A stretch of 64,000 bases of DNA. It comes from Crossaster papposus (lineage: Eukaryota > Echinodermata > Asteroidea > Velatida > Solasteridae). The stretch is taken from contig JBAIAA010000604.1 in the NCBI GenBank assembly GCA_037893245.1, positions 930,001-994,000 on the forward strand, given 5' to 3'. Positions 1 through 10,760 of the stretch are shown piece by piece. The number at the start of each line of letters is the position of its first letter. The stretch's first letter is position 1. The notes beneath the pieces were generated by a model. The model saw only the letters and a program-made list of their open reading frames with translations, was not told where the DNA came from and made no database searches. Both the position numbers and the translations under genes were made by a program.

Positions 1-499
1 CTTTCGATCAATATATTACCTCTCTACCAACCAGGCTATTGTCGAGTTGGTTGAGGACAGCCATTTTTTACAGTTATTTAATGTATATGGGTTGCATTGG
101 GGTTTTCTTTCTCATGATTCACGCACAACCAACCAGCTGCTGGGAAAAAAACTACCGCGAACTGCTACAGGGGGCTAGTTATTACGCATAGACCATGGGA
201 CGAGTGCGATTATTGTGTTCGTTCGTGATCCCCATTTTGGTACAAAATGAAAACATCGAAGTTCATTCAAGTTGTTGTTGCTAAATACAAAAATGACTGT
301 TCATTTTTGCAAAAGTGGCACTTTTGGTGTATTTTTGGCGAAAATATGGACCGATTTTTTTTTTTTTTTTTAAACTTGCCGTTACTTGAACCTAGGCTTT
401 GGCCCGTGTTTGGCTCCAGCGTAATTGCCGAACTGCATAACTGAAGCCAAAACTGAAACACAGTTTCATTTAACAAAACGGCACTCATGTGACTAAACC

Positions 500-601
500 T
501 AAATTGTGACCAATCGGAAATACTGTGTTATGAGTTTCTGTCGGCATCCAATCAGCGCTATCGCTACGCACAGTTTCTGACCCGGTGTACAGCAATCCAA
601 C
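500..601 (+). promoter_or_regulatory. CCAAT-box promoter-like region
   Basis: Two CCAAT pentamers (510-514 and 548-552) lie 50-90 bp upstream of an ATG in good context (AACATGGCGG, 602). This spacing is typical of TATA-less animal promoters. No TATA box is visible. The coding sequence that follows is broken, so the promoter may be dead or may belong to a repeated gene family. Confidence 0.3.
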
Positions 602-987
602 ATGGCGGCTTCTAAAGACGACACCGAGCCTTTATTTACGTGCATTTTGCACCGTAATCTAGAGCCAAAGGCAGGGTTTCACCTTTTTCTATTCAAAGCT
701 GGTCTCGGTTCCTCGAGTTTGCTGACAAATTGAAGAGTTTGAAGGGAAAACAGTCAGATATAGCGAGATAATTTCTGGCCAAACATGACTCCGTGTTGCA
801 GAGAGCGGATGGGTTTGCATCGGCAGGCGGACCACCGAAACCTTGCTACGCCCGGTTTACGGACATCAATAAGATAGAGCAAGTCATGCTGTCCAAGAGA
901 AACGACAAAGGGAAATCTTTGGAACCGGTAGATGTTGCAGTAACGTTCAGGCCTAGCCCATCATATTTGTTGTCTGTTGTCGAATGA
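602..987 (+). pseudogene. Broken coding relic starting MAASKDDTEP
   Basis: Translation from the ATG at 602 gives a plausible N-terminus (MAASKDDTEPLFTCILHRNL) for about 36 codons. The readable sequence then continues in another frame (SRFLEFADKLKSLKGKQ, about 700-767), meets a TAA at 768-770, and goes on in the same frame through KHDSVLQRADGF and YARFTDINKIEQVM to a stop near 987. Continuous protein-like sequence interrupted by one frame change and one stop suggests a decayed gene or transposon ORF. I do not recognise the family. An unseen intron at the frame change is possible but would not remove the stop. Confidence 0.4.
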
Positions 988-1245
988 ATGCGCATGATTC
1001 TGCCTCCACTTTAGCACTTTAGACTTCAATCAGGGCGATATAACACCTCGGTGTTTGTTTGTGGTTCCGAAAAAATGTTGATGCTCTTAAATGACATTTA
1101 CGATAACAGGCCATATTCTCTTAACTATGATATTGACCTTATATACGGGGCCACACATTCGAACACGCTTTATGTTATTATAGTTCTGTACATTGTACCT
1201 CTTTCTTTTGTCATTTGTCAATGTAGAATATGTTATGGAATGAAT

Positions 1246-1317
1246 GTGTTGTCGGTGCTGTGCATGTTGTCGGGGGTCATACTAATAACCGACAACACGC
1301 ACAGCACCGACAACACA
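1246..1317. repeat. Hairpin with 28-bp arms
   Basis: The left arm GTGTTGTCGGTGCTGTG and its continuation are mirrored by CACAGCACCGACAACAC on the right across a 15-bp loop. The arms differ at one position. It is either a very short foldback element or a structured non-coding sequence. Confidence 0.6.
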
Positions 1318-1502
1318 TCAAAAACATTTGATAGTGACCAAAGAGGAAGAGAACTATAATAATACAATACAAAAAGTCAAAAGATTGTCATTCAACTCGA
1401 GGTTGCAATTAATTTTTAAAATGGATATCTTTTTTCACGCGAATTTTTTTCTATATCCAGCATGAACGTTGGCCGCTATTTTGCCTTCTGGCTGAAGTTT
1501 GA

Positions 1503-1560
1503 CATTATGCACGAGTCTATCAGATGTGGTTGTAGCTGCTACCATAGACTCGTGCATAAT
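1503..1560. repeat. Hairpin with 17-bp perfect arms
   Basis: ATTATGCACGAGTCTAT is followed after a spacer of about 24 bp by its exact reverse complement. No target duplication is visible. Confidence 0.6.
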
Positions 1561-2167
1561 TTCAAGCCGCAGCCAAGTAATCCGGACACAGCCTACAGCA
1601 ACTCTGCGTGCTAATTTAATAAATGAAATTGTTGGATTCACGACAACTTAGCTACACATACATGTAGCTCGTCAAATCTCGTTTATGTCAAATTACGTGT
1701 AGGCCTACTTAAATTTAGCCAGCTCTGGCTAAGTACATGTATACACCTATCTTTTATCCCCTTTTTTATCAAGGGGGGGGGGGGGTGCGTTTGTATTGAC
1801 CGGCAATCGTGGTCGTCGGACAAAAGAATTGGGAGTCAAACAATGGGTCCACGATTGACAAAACGTCCACGATCTTTTCCCGTGTACAAATCCTATGGCG
1901 ATCATCAAAAAACGTTAGAGTATAAACAAAAGAGGGAAGACGGTCGGACAATACCCCGTCCACGATCGAAGGCCTTTACACACTTGCGTGTGTTTGAGAA
2001 AACATTAGGTGTGAAGCGTGTGCAACTTTGGCTCCATATTTTTGTGCAGAACATTTTAAAAAGAAAGAAAAATAGGGACAAGGGACAAACTAAATTTCTT
2101 TTCTTGTAACAAGTCATTTCCAAATTCCATCATTGATTGTATTTTTCCCTTCTGTTTTCTCTCTAGA

Positions 2168-2378
2168 CTTAACCTTATATGCAGTTGCTAATCAGGAGAC
2201 GAGCAGTGATGATGGCAGACCTCTAAAGAAGACTTGTGTTTACTCAGATCCAATGCCAGCCTACCATCTAAGCCCCAACGTTAGAAGCATGACCTACCGG
2301 CTATGTGCATTATCTGCCAAAAATCGCATGCGTTGTGAATATTGCAACATTAATGTGCTCACTTCAGTGATTTTGTGA
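2168..2378 (+). other. Candidate exon after a strong acceptor
   Basis: A long polypyrimidine tract ending TTCTCTCTAG is followed by an open frame reading NLTLYAVANQETSSDDGRPL then KKTCVYSD, and runs open to a stop at 2378. Composition and acceptor are exon-like, and it may be the downstream exon of the relic at 602. No domain is recognised and no downstream exon was found, so this is weak. Confidence 0.22.
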
Positions 2379-2954
2379 TTGTTATAATTCTTAATTTTAG
2401 AGGGAAAAGCTGAGAGAATTATGCTCGAACTGGTTTTTGTTTACTAAATGAGAGTCAGAAGCATTTTTCTGACACTTTTCATTCTTTTCACGAAGTTAAC
2501 TTCCACTATCCCTGTTCCAATGAGGGCAACTATTTTCAAGGCTCTTTCTAATTGAAAAGTGTAACCTAGTTGAAACTTATTAGTGAAACATCCATTATGG
2601 AGTATGAATATCCCTCTTACTGAGAAAAGATGGTACAAATGTTATTACAACATTGACTTTAATCACAATTTTGCCAAAAAAATGAGTGAGTACAGAAGTT
2701 TATGTACTAGTGCTGACAAGAATAAAATGACAAACAATAGATATTGTGTGGATCTTATCTTTTGATGTATTTCATTATTATGTATTTCATTACAAGCTCG
2801 CCTTGCATGAAATCCTATTAAAATTCCCCTTTAAACAAAACACTGAGCTGATTGACCCCCCCCCCCCCTAAATAGATACAAAATATTGCAGATTGAAATT
2901 GAATATAAGCCATTTTATTTATCAATCAATTATCTAATAACACACTTAAATGGA
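2379..2954. other. No gene seen
   Basis: AT-rich sequence with short ORFs and a C-run near 2866. I see no supported feature. Confidence 0.5.
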
Positions 2955-3202
2955 TCAATCTGGGCACCCATCAACCCAAAGAGAGCGTGTGCAGTCACAC
3001 GATGGCAAACGCTGGAAATTGTAGGTATGTTGAAAAAAATATGTTTTCCTCAGCGTGTGACAGCGTGTCCCAGTGTGTGAGTAACGCGCTTAGCGTGTTG
3101 CTAACGCTAGCCTAGCGTAGGTCAGCGTTTGCCAGCGTGTTGCCAAAATTACAACACGTTACTCACGCGTTTGCCTAAAACGTTCTTGTGTGACAGGGCC
3201 AT
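2955..3202. mobile_element. Decayed MITE with GCGTG subrepeats
   Basis: A cluster of degenerate AGCGTGT and CAACGC motifs ends on the right with CTTGTGTGACAGGGCC, whose complement GGCCCTGTCACACAAG matches the terminal style of elements at 40725, 47610 and 48323. The left end is not clear (about 2955-2990, near GTCACAC). The right end abuts sequence shared with the other TRIM spacers (TTCTATTTTGTTTGTAATC at about 3207), which helps fix the boundary. Confidence 0.5.
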
Positions 3203-3266
3203 AAGGTTCTATTTTGTTTGTAATCTGACATTTGAAGTAAGGTGTTAGAAATATATGGATTAGTAT

Positions 3267-3501
3267 AGACGATGTGCCTCTGTTTACATCTGTATTCAAA
3301 TTTGCCCGTCAATATGCGCACGCGTCATGTTTTACATAAATTTGGTTAGGAGATGACATTTGAGGTCACATAATTCAAAGGCGATCTGACCTGTGACGTC
3401 ACTCTTTAAGCAACTTTTACGTAAAACATGATGGGTGCGCATCACTGCCGGGCACATTTGAATACATATGTAAACCTGTGACGTCAGAGGGCACATCGTC
3501 T
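3267..3501. mobile_element. GACGATGTG-ended MITE, copy 1
   Basis: An inverted-repeat element with ends AGACGATGTGC and GCACATCGTCT. A second copy in the opposite orientation lies at 60090-60326. Paralogous TRIM spacers at about 9240 and 33115 read straight through GGATTAGTATAGCTAC without it, so they preserve the empty site. In copy 2 the ends are flanked by TATA on both sides, which suggests a TA target. No coding capacity. Confidence 0.75.
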
Positions 3502-3903
3502 CCAGCTACACCGAAAAAAACTAAGTGTGGGTGATTATTTTTAGATGATCAAAATTAATACCTTTCATTCAAAAAAAAAATATCAAAACCCACAAAAATG
3601 CATACATATACAATGGTGTAGGTTATAACTATTTTTCTAATATACATGTAATACTTATAAATGAAGTAATAATATTGGCCTTATTGTGATCAGCAGCAGC
3701 AGCGTGGCTAGGGTTTTTATTCTAGCGGGGGGGGGGGGTGTGAATGGAGGGGCGCCCAATTGTTTTATTGCTAAAACTGGTGGACGAGTTTTGACGCCAG
3801 ACACCCGGCTTTTGTCAAATCAAAAGGGGGGCGGGGGGGGGGGGGGGAGCTAGACACCGACTTTCAATAGGGGTGCAGTTCAAAACCAAATTCATGGTCA
3901 TTG

Positions 3904-4298
3904 TTAGCCTTTTGTCAAGGCCTTCGTGGCTTGGACAGCTTCGTAGAGCCGCGATCCCAAGCGACTGGAACAGGAGACCACGCACGCGAGTGGCGCAGCC
4001 ACAAGGGCCTTGTTCAACTTGTTTGCGGTTTCTTTATAAGCTTCATTTTTGCTACCCAAACGGTAGCAAAAGTCCAAACCAATCAGAAGCGACGGGAGTC
4101 AGCGGGTCAGCATACATTAACCAATTATGATTGGTTAATATTTAAGCACTTTACTTGTTTGCATACAAGTTATGAATAATGCACGTTTCATACTCTATGA
4201 ACATTTCATCCCTCGTGGATTCGCCACTCGACTCGCGCGCGTGGTCTCCCGTTCCAGTCGCTTGGGATCGCAGCCAGGAAGGCCTTGACAAAAGGCTA
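3904..4298. mobile_element. 395-bp TIR element with 8-bp target duplication
   Basis: The ends read TTAGCCTTTTGTCAAGG and CCTTGACAAAAGGCTA, with arms of roughly 80-90 bp that also share GCGATCCCAAGCGACTGGAA. The direct repeat GGTCATTG lies at 3896-3903 and 4299-4306. Paralogous spacers at about 11,260 and 35,864 have a single (G/A)TCATTGCCAGAC and no insertion. An 8-bp duplication fits hAT or P superfamilies; the termini are not the usual hAT CAG type. Non-autonomous. Confidence 0.8.
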
Positions 4299-4468
4299 GG
4301 TCATTGTCAGACAATGGGACGCTAGTAAAATGAACTTCCAATCCAGAAATATATGGTCGCCAACAATGATACAATGATTATTTTCTCCGATTGCCCAATA
4401 TCCGGGGGGGGGGGGGGCATGCGACATTCCACGCCCCTTCGTAGCTTCGCCACTATATGCTCTGCACA

Positions 4469-4494
4469 GGGGGGGGGGGGGGGGGGGGGGGGGG
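4469..4494. repeat. Poly(G) tract, 26 bp
   Basis: An uninterrupted run of G, followed by CGGAGGGGGG. It is one of several homopolymer G or C tracts in the TRIM spacers. It can form G-quadruplexes and its length is likely unreliable in sequencing. Confidence 0.9.
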
Positions 4495-4499
4495 CGGAG

Positions 4500-5189
4500 G
4501 GGGGCCCAACAAAGTGCGCCACCAACGTTGAAATTTATCTCATTCATTCTTCCACGCTCATGAGCCACACATCTCACACAGTAAATACGTATAGATCGCT
4601 ACCTCGAAGCGCACCATTGAAACACGTACAAATTTGCTCCGTGCTCGCTCTCCGAATTCAGTGATTCATATAACGTCCGCAAAGCCAGGTACACAGGCAC
4701 GATCTACTCGAAAAAAAATTTGGGGCGACGTCATTTTCTGCCAGTTTCGTTCGAAAACAACACGATAAAACGCAAGGGGGTCACAGGCAGATTTTTTTTT
4801 AAATTCAGTATATCACTGCTACATCCTTTTTTAACGTATCCATGAAAAAAAATGAGTGGGGTCGAAGCACGATTTTTCACAATTTATCGATTATTATTGC
4901 CCTTTTTAGGGGAGGTATTTGTTAACGTCGTTTGAGTATTTGTGCACAATCTCCACGCGCATCAACGGTACGTCAACGCTTATTTCTTTCGACTGCTTTT
5001 TTCATTTTCAATACAATTTTTGTCATTGGATGATAAACATTAAGGTAAATAACAACCTTGTACAACTACAAAAGACAAGATGTTAAGATTGGATGCCAAA
5101 AACTCTTTATTTTTCGAGTGAGAAAATTGTTCCCCCCTATTTTGAGAATGGACGGTACCACAGCGTTTCGCAATCACAGCCTCGAAGGG
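4500..5189. other. Spacer upstream of TRIM unit A
   Basis: No gene is seen. The sequence is unlike the B and C spacers over much of this span, so it is probably an additional insertion in unit A that I cannot bound. Confidence 0.4.
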
Positions 5190-5213
5190 CCCCCCCCCCC
5201 CCCCCCCCCCCCC
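5190..5213. repeat. Poly(C) tract, 24 bp
   Basis: A run of C immediately upstream of the conserved 5' exon sequence of TRIM unit A. Units B (9282-9309) and D (33159-33176) have the same tract at the same place, so it is part of the duplicated unit. Confidence 0.9.
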
Positions 5214-5269
5214 TGGCTCTGCACATATAGCCAGGTGCAATGTACAAGTACTCGGCATTATGCAGTCAA

Positions 5270-6093
5270 CTCTTTGTGTTTGATGTCAGAGGTCTCTCGT
5301 GAAAAGCTATTCATCGTACAACGGGAATTTCCAATATGAGAAATTGTGTTCATCGGAAAACAGCAACCGAAGCTCTGGCCTACGTGTACTTTTCTGTCGT
5401 ATAGTGATAGATGAACTATATCCCAGTCAGTGCCCAGTACTTAGTTGTCGGACTACAGGGTGTGACTGAGTCTGCTGACAGACTGCATGGAGAAAAAGAC
5501 GTTCAAACTGTACTAAAAAGGCTACTTGTGCATTGATCAGAGGTGAGTGATCGTCATGTTGATATAGGTTTTCCCAGTTTTGTTTAACTCGGGTTGATTA
5601 TATCGCAGTTTGATAATTTTCTAGCACATTTCATTTTCCTGTATTTTTCTGGGTATTCTGCGTTTTCATGTGGATGTACATCAAGCCTAAAAAGCCGCCA
5701 GGCCCTCCAAAATACGTCCAAAAGATCAGAAACATTTCCAAACCGTATATCTTTTCAGATGAAATAGAACAAAATTATAAACACAACAGCGTCACATTAA
5801 ATGCCCCCAAAAAATGAATTTGCTTTCAACACCGATCGCCGCCCCCATGAGACGAATTTTACGAATTTAGGGCGAATCCGAAATATTATAATTTTACTGC
5901 ACCTCAACTGGAAATCATTAGTAACTTTTAGAAAACAGCCCTTTGATGTGTTTGTTATCATAATTATTTGTATGTGCAGTATACAAACATGTTGTTTAAT
6001 TAAATTGTATACATTAAAACTGTAGTTGCTGGACATTTGCCAATCTATTCTCACCATGCATAATAATTACAAATATTGTTTTAAATATTATAG
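5270..6093 (+). other. 5' noncoding exon and intron of TRIM gene A
   Basis: A conserved block (GTCTCTCGT and CAGACTGCATGGAGAAAAA) ends at 5542 with a donor AG|GTGAGTGA. The intron 5543-6093 ends in TTTTAAATATTATAG, and the coding exon begins at 6094. The same donor and acceptor are preserved in units B, C, D and E, which supports real splicing. The transcription start is not resolved and I see no clear TATA box. Confidence 0.6.
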
Positions 6094-6109
6094 AGTACGA
6101 CTGAGCAAG

Positions 6110-7378
6110 ATGGCAGAGGGCGGTGTAATCGATCAAGTCTTGGATGAGACCCTAAAGGAACTTCAAGAATGTCCTATCTGTTACACTGAGTACAAGGATC
6201 CTAGGATGCTAACCTGCTCGCACAGCTTCTGCCTGAAATGCCTGCAAGAACTCAAACTTACACGAAAAGACGACAAGAATGTCGTCTGTCCGTTGTGTCG
6301 AAAGGAGACAGCCCTGACTGAAGCTGGCGTCGACGTGCTACCCGTACCAAAAGCTGCCGATCAACAGAAACAAACTGGTCAGGTGTTAAAAGTCACATGC
6401 CAGGCGTGCGATGAGGAAACTGAAGCCATATCTCGATGCATGAATTGCAAGCATTATCTCTGCCGAGACTGCCAGAAGGCGCACACTAGAATGTCAGTTT
6501 TAAAGGGTCACAAGATTGTGGCATTGACTGAGCTACCTTTGGAATCAGAAGAAACAACAGGGGACACTGAACTCAAGAAAGCTCCCAAATGTCGCAAGCA
6601 TCCAGATCAAGATCTCTGTTTATATTGCAACACATGTGAAGTCCTCATATGTGATGAATGCACAAGCTTTGACCACAAACAATCCATGCATTCTCACGCC
6701 AGCATTTACAAGGCGCTGAGCAGATGCAAACAAGAAGTAAGTGAAGCCGTATTCAACACGAAAGAGTGCATTAAAGAATTCATTTCAGTAAATCCATCTG
6801 CAGCCGAATCACGAAAAAGACTTGACGACATGTTGGCAAAAACCTACTCTGAAATTTCACAGAAGGCAGTAAAGGAAATCGCCAAAATCCGAGCGAAAAC
6901 ACAACAGCTCGAAAAAGAGGCAAGGGACATCGCCACTAAACGAGATACAGGATTTGCTTATGCGGAAACGTCTGAACTGATTCTGAGTAAAATGAATGAT
7001 GTGATGACTACGGCAACGTGGTATGAGATCCTAGAGTCCAAGAAGAAGATGCTACGTGATTTGAATGAGCAGGTGGAGGTGCACGAGAGTTTGAATATCA
7101 GGCACGAAATGTCATTCCTTGGCTTTAAGGAGAGTGAACAAGCTGGTCAGCTTGGGACCCTGCTCCTGGATGAGAATCATGCAATTCCTACTAGGCAAGT
7201 GACATACAATCCAACGCTAAATTTGGCACAATTTGGCACGCAAAATGTGGCACAATTTGGCACGCCAAATATGGCACAATTTGGCACGCCAATTCAGCAC
7301 GGGAAGTTCGCTGGTGATTCCCCGCTCGCCCCAAAGGGTTTTTCATTCGGTAGTTTACCTATAGGCCCCACATCTTAG
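6110..7378 (+). CDS. TRIM-type RING/B-box protein A with FG-repeat tail
   Basis: A 422-residue protein in one exon. The start is the ATG in GCAAGATGGCAGAGG, 17 bp after the splice acceptor and conserved in all paralogues, rather than the earlier in-frame ATG at 6026, which lies in the intron. The RING finger is C3HC4 (C21, C24, C36, H38, C41, C44, C60, C63). B-box 1-like zinc ligands run from C97 to H134 and B-box 2 from C161 and H164 to H189 and H196. A coiled coil spans about 200-345. RING proteins of this type are E3 ubiquitin ligases, with the coiled coil driving dimerisation. There is no B30.2/SPRY or NHL domain. Instead the tail has three AQFGT repeats (about 371-394) and ends GFSFGSLPIG, like nucleoporin FG motifs. 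The ubiquitin ligase role comes from family knowledge; any immune or nuclear role is inference. Confidence 0.88.
   Translation: MAEGGVIDQVLDETLKELQECPICYTEYKDPRMLTCSHSFCLKCLQELKLTRKDDKNVVCPLCRKETALTEAGVDVLPVPKAADQQKQTGQVLKVTCQACDEETEAISRCMNCKHYLCRDCQKAHTRMSVLKGHKIVALTELPLESEETTGDTELKKAPKCRKHPDQDLCLYCNTCEVLICDECTSFDHKQSMHSHASIYKALSRCKQEVSEAVFNTKECIKEFISVNPSAAESRKRLDDMLAKTYSEISQKAVKEIAKIRAKTQQLEKEARDIATKRDTGFAYAETSELILSKMNDVMTTATWYEILESKKKMLRDLNEQVEVHESLNIRHEMSFLGFKESEQAGQLGTLLLDENHAIPTRQVTYNPTLNLAQFGTQNVAQFGTPNMAQFGTPIQHGKFAGDSPLAPKGFSFGSLPIGPTS
7223..7291 (+). repeat. 24-bp coding tandem repeat, three copies
   Basis: Within TRIM A, GTGGCACAATTTGGCACGCC-type units repeat three times in frame and encode AQFGT-Q/P-N. 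The repeat is absent from paralogue C, so it expanded after duplication. Confidence 0.85.
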
Positions 7379-7484
7379 TGAACGCATGTAGGGAATACTT
7401 TCTCTCATCTTTATAGTGTCTCTGGAAATAACAGGATCAAATGAATGGATATAATATTTTCCATTGTGTTCAAGGTGTCTTGTA

Positions 7485-8160
7485 GAGATTTTCCCGGACG
7501 ATATCAGAAAAAGTGCAAATTAATTTGTAAAAGATGCGCTCGTTTCGTGCGAAATAGTATAAACGTTGACAATCTCGTTTTCTAATTAACAATTGATGAT
7601 TTTTTTTCCTTCATAAAGGTACATTCAGCCATAAACAAAATCAGCGTACGATTTCCTGAATGTGCACTGAATTTAGTATATATTGATCATTTATTTTAGT
7701 GCCAATTCGAATGCATACCTGCAATCCTGCGTTTCTTGTAATTTATCAACAATCGATTTCGCTAAATGTGCAGCCGATTTTCTGGGCTTTAAAAAAAATG
7801 TATGTTTGTCAAGCATTGGAATTAATGCATGTGTTAACAAAAGTAACATACGGGGAACGAAACCAAATGGAGAGAGAAAAGCCAACAAATGAATTATCCA
7901 TTAGGCCTTTAATACATTGGTTGGTTAATTAATTATAGTCAAAGTTGTATCATGAATTGTATCGGTCAATAAACTTTCTTTAAATTAAATGCAGAATATG
8001 CGAATTTCGATTATAAAAAAATTAATAAAACAATTCACTTCAGCCTGTGAAAGAATGTCAAATCGATTTGCTGGGAAATAAATTGAACATTCTAATAATC
8101 GGCCACACATGCGTCAAACAGAAAGCCTAATCACGTACTGTTTTGTGATCCGGAAATCGG
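7485..8160. mobile_element. Truncated TATAGG-type element downstream of TRIM A
   Basis: This begins with TTTTCCCGGACGATATCAG and runs closely parallel to 13468-14285 downstream of TRIM C. It lacks the matching right terminus, so it is 3'-truncated. Short ORFs here (for example 7683-7892) are not supported as genes. Confidence 0.6.
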
Positions 8161-8217
8161 TAGAGCAGAGATTTATTTCACTATAGTAAAGTTAAATTAT
8201 TATTTCGAATTTAAATT

Positions 8218-8567
8218 GTTAAGCTTATTTAATTACATAAACAACGTAGTACTAGTTTATGTCGTTCCCAATTGTTTATTTCCTTGGAGCATAAAATCAT
8301 ACAAATAAAGCTTTTAGAAAGGTGTTTACTTGCTGAACACAGTTTTTGCAGCGTAAATCTTTTCATCCAAGCGATGCATTTTAAAGCTTTTGCGTGCGTC
8401 TCGATTTCAGACGTCGCTCGAGTCATGAGCCGAACCAAGGCAAATTTATGTAAATAAATAGTAATTCGAAGAATAACCTAGAGATATCCCACAATCCAGT
8501 TCATGTACGATCGATCGATCGGTGTTTGTTTGTTTGTAAATTGCATTCAAAACTCCAGTGCATTTAG
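8218..8567. repeat. TRIM flank segment carrying an empty insertion site
   Basis: This segment recurs at 16690-17041 with high identity. Here it continues directly into TTCGCCTGTCTG after TAG (8565-8567). In the other copy the same TAG is followed by the inserted elements at 17042-32429, after which TTCGCCTGTCTG resumes at 32433. It contains a GATCGATCGATC microsatellite. Confidence 0.8.
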
Positions 8568-9240
8568 TTCGCCTGTCTGAAACCAAAATCTAATTTTGTC
8601 GACTGAAGTCGCTCCTAATGCCTTTTGCTTCGGCGCGACTCAGGAACGCCAGTCTGACTTTAGCATAAGGTCGCATGCAATTAAGCAGATAATATGCAAA
8701 CTATATGCAATGTAAACAAAGAACAAAGGTTAGAACGGCAAAGGTCAAAATTAGTCTTTTAGAGAATCACAGAGAAACTATTGGGACACGAGGAGCTTGT
8801 CTTTGCAAGAGTGCGCTTTACAGAAAAGTACAATTGCATGCAATTGAGAGGAAAAAAATGCAGCAATAAAAAAAGTAGGTCGTGAATTTGTGAAGCCACA
8901 CTGTTGCCGTAGTGATTGAACCTCATTGTCTTGGCAGCTCCTTGCAATGGACCCATTGCATGCCTTGAGAGCTGTTTATTGCGGACTGATTCACCGCTAG
9001 CTACCAAACCCCATTTGTGTAGTCCAAATGACAATGGGGTCTGTGAACCTGACTATTTTTGAAAAAATTGTTTACAACGCCTTCCACACTTTTATTCCCT
9101 TAATAATTTGCATGTTGTCACATTGTCTCTTATTTTCACGTGCTAATTATAACTCGATCTGTATATGGGCCTATGTAAATGTCATCTGTTATGTTCTATT
9201 TTGTTTGTAATCATATATTTGAAGTGAGGTGTTAGAAATA
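8568..9240. repeat. Spacer of duplicated block, copy 1
   Basis: Nearly identical to 32433-33113. It contains short ORFs conserved in both copies (for example minus 8759-9034) that lack any recognisable domain and differ by indels between copies, so I do not call genes here. Confidence 0.6.
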
Positions 9241-9281
9241 AATGGATTAGTATAGCTACATTTTTACAAGGGCGTGCGCCT

Positions 9282-9309
9282 CCCCCCCCCCCCCCCCCCC
9301 CCCCCCCCC
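9282..9309. repeat. Poly(C) tract, 28 bp
   Basis: At the same position relative to the 5' exon as the tracts at 5190 and 33159. Confidence 0.9.
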
Positions 9310-10312
9310 GTAGCTACCACGCCACTGCACAAAAGTAGCCAGGTACAATGCACAAGTATTTGGCATATGCAATTAACTCTTAGTGTTTGCGGTCGAAGGT
9401 CTCTCGTAAAAAACTATTCATCATACAACTGGAATTTCCAATATAATATGAGAAAGTTTGTTCATCTGAAAACATCAACCGAAGCTCTTGCTACGTGTAC
9501 AGGACTATACTGTGGTATAGTGATGGAGGAACTAAATCCCATTACCAATTACTTATAGTTGTAGGACTACAGGGTGTCTGCTGACAGACTGCACGTTCAA
9601 ACTGTACTAAAAAGGCTACTTGTGCATTGAGGTGAGTGATCATTATAAGGTTTTCCCAGCTTTGTTTAAACTCATGTTGATTATACTGTTTTGGTAATTT
9701 TCTAGCACAATTCATTTTCCTGTATATGTCTGGGTATTCTGCGTTTTCATGTGGACGTACATCAAGCCTGAAAAGCCGCCAGGCCCTTCAAAATACGTCC
9801 AAAAGATCAGAAACAATTCCAAACCGTAACTAACTTTCAGATGAAATAAAAGAAAATTATAATTACAACGTCAAATTAAATGGGGAAAAATAATGAATTT
9901 GCTTTCAACACCGATCGCCGCCCCATGAGACGAGTTTCACAAATTTAAGGCGAATCCGAAATATTAAAATTTTAGGCACCTCAACTGGAATTCGTTAGTA
10001 ACTTTTAGAAAACGAAATTAAGAGCTCGACGATGTTTGGGGAAGAAATTAAAGTGCCGTTATAAGGAATCAACTTGTGTACTATAAGTGTTAAAATAACT
10101 GGGAAACCTATAATAAACGGCATCATAGGACAGAAGAACTTGAACTGCCCTTTGATTGTTTTTGTATCATATTTATATGTGCAGTATACAAACATGTTGT
10201 TGAAGTAAAGTGTATACATTGCATGTAAACTGCCATAGTTGCTGGACATCTGCCAATCTATTCTCACCATGCATACTAATTACAAATTATTATTTTAATA
10301 TTACATGTATAG

Positions 10313-10760
10313 AGTAAAACACGAAAACACAACAACTTGAAAAAGAGGTAAGGGACATCGCCACTAAACGAGATACGGAATTTGCTTATATGCGGAAACG
10401 TCTGAACAGATTCTGAGTAAAGTGAACGATGTGATGACTACGGAAACGTAGTATGAGATCCTAGAGTCCAAGAAGAAGATGCTACGGGATTTAAATGAGC
10501 AGGTGTAGGTGCACAAGAGTTCTGATATCAGGCACAAGAAGTCATTCATTGGCTTTAAGGAGAGTGAACAAGCTGGTCAGCTTGGGACTCTGCTCCTGAA
10601 GGAGAATCAGGCATATTCTACTTCGTTACCGGTGTTTGGTGCTCGGACATCATTTGTACAACCTGATGATGCGTGTTCCCCTGCATGGTTTTCGGATTAT
10701 GGCGCCTGGTGGTGGATTTTCATTAAGAAAATAGTGTACTCTAGGCCCTATATCTTATAG
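10313..10760 (+). pseudogene. TRIM pseudogene B, RING and B-boxes deleted
   Basis: The 5' exon donor (9632) and acceptor (ATGTATAG, ending 10312) are present, but the coding exon jumps from AGTA straight to ACGAAAACACAACAACTTG, the middle of the coiled coil. About 750 bp encoding the start codon, RING and both B-boxes is gone. The remaining reading frame has a further frame change near 10380 and a TAG where functional copies read GTGGAGGTG (about 10505). The tail, ending in an Ala-Trp-Trp-Trp motif, is unlike A or C but matches pseudogene D. Confidence 0.9.

Larger units (their letters stand above)
988..2166. other. Non-coding stretch with two hairpins
   Basis: No convincing gene. Two perfect or near-perfect hairpins are listed separately (1246-1317 and 1503-1560). 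A G-run occurs at about 1771-1784. The short ORFs here have no recognisable content. Confidence 0.5.

Noticed and set aside
4296..4664. Proline- or glycine-rich ORFs around 4300-4660
   Set aside because: They owe their length to the poly(G) tract and occur on both strands.
6026..6109. Upstream in-frame ATG extending TRIM A by 28 residues
   Set aside because: This part lies in the conserved intron before the TATTATAG acceptor and is not open in C or E. The ATG at 6110 is shared by all copies.
8759..9034. Minus-strand ORF conserved at 32649-32903
   Set aside because: Conservation follows from the recent block duplication. The two copies differ by frame-shifting indels.
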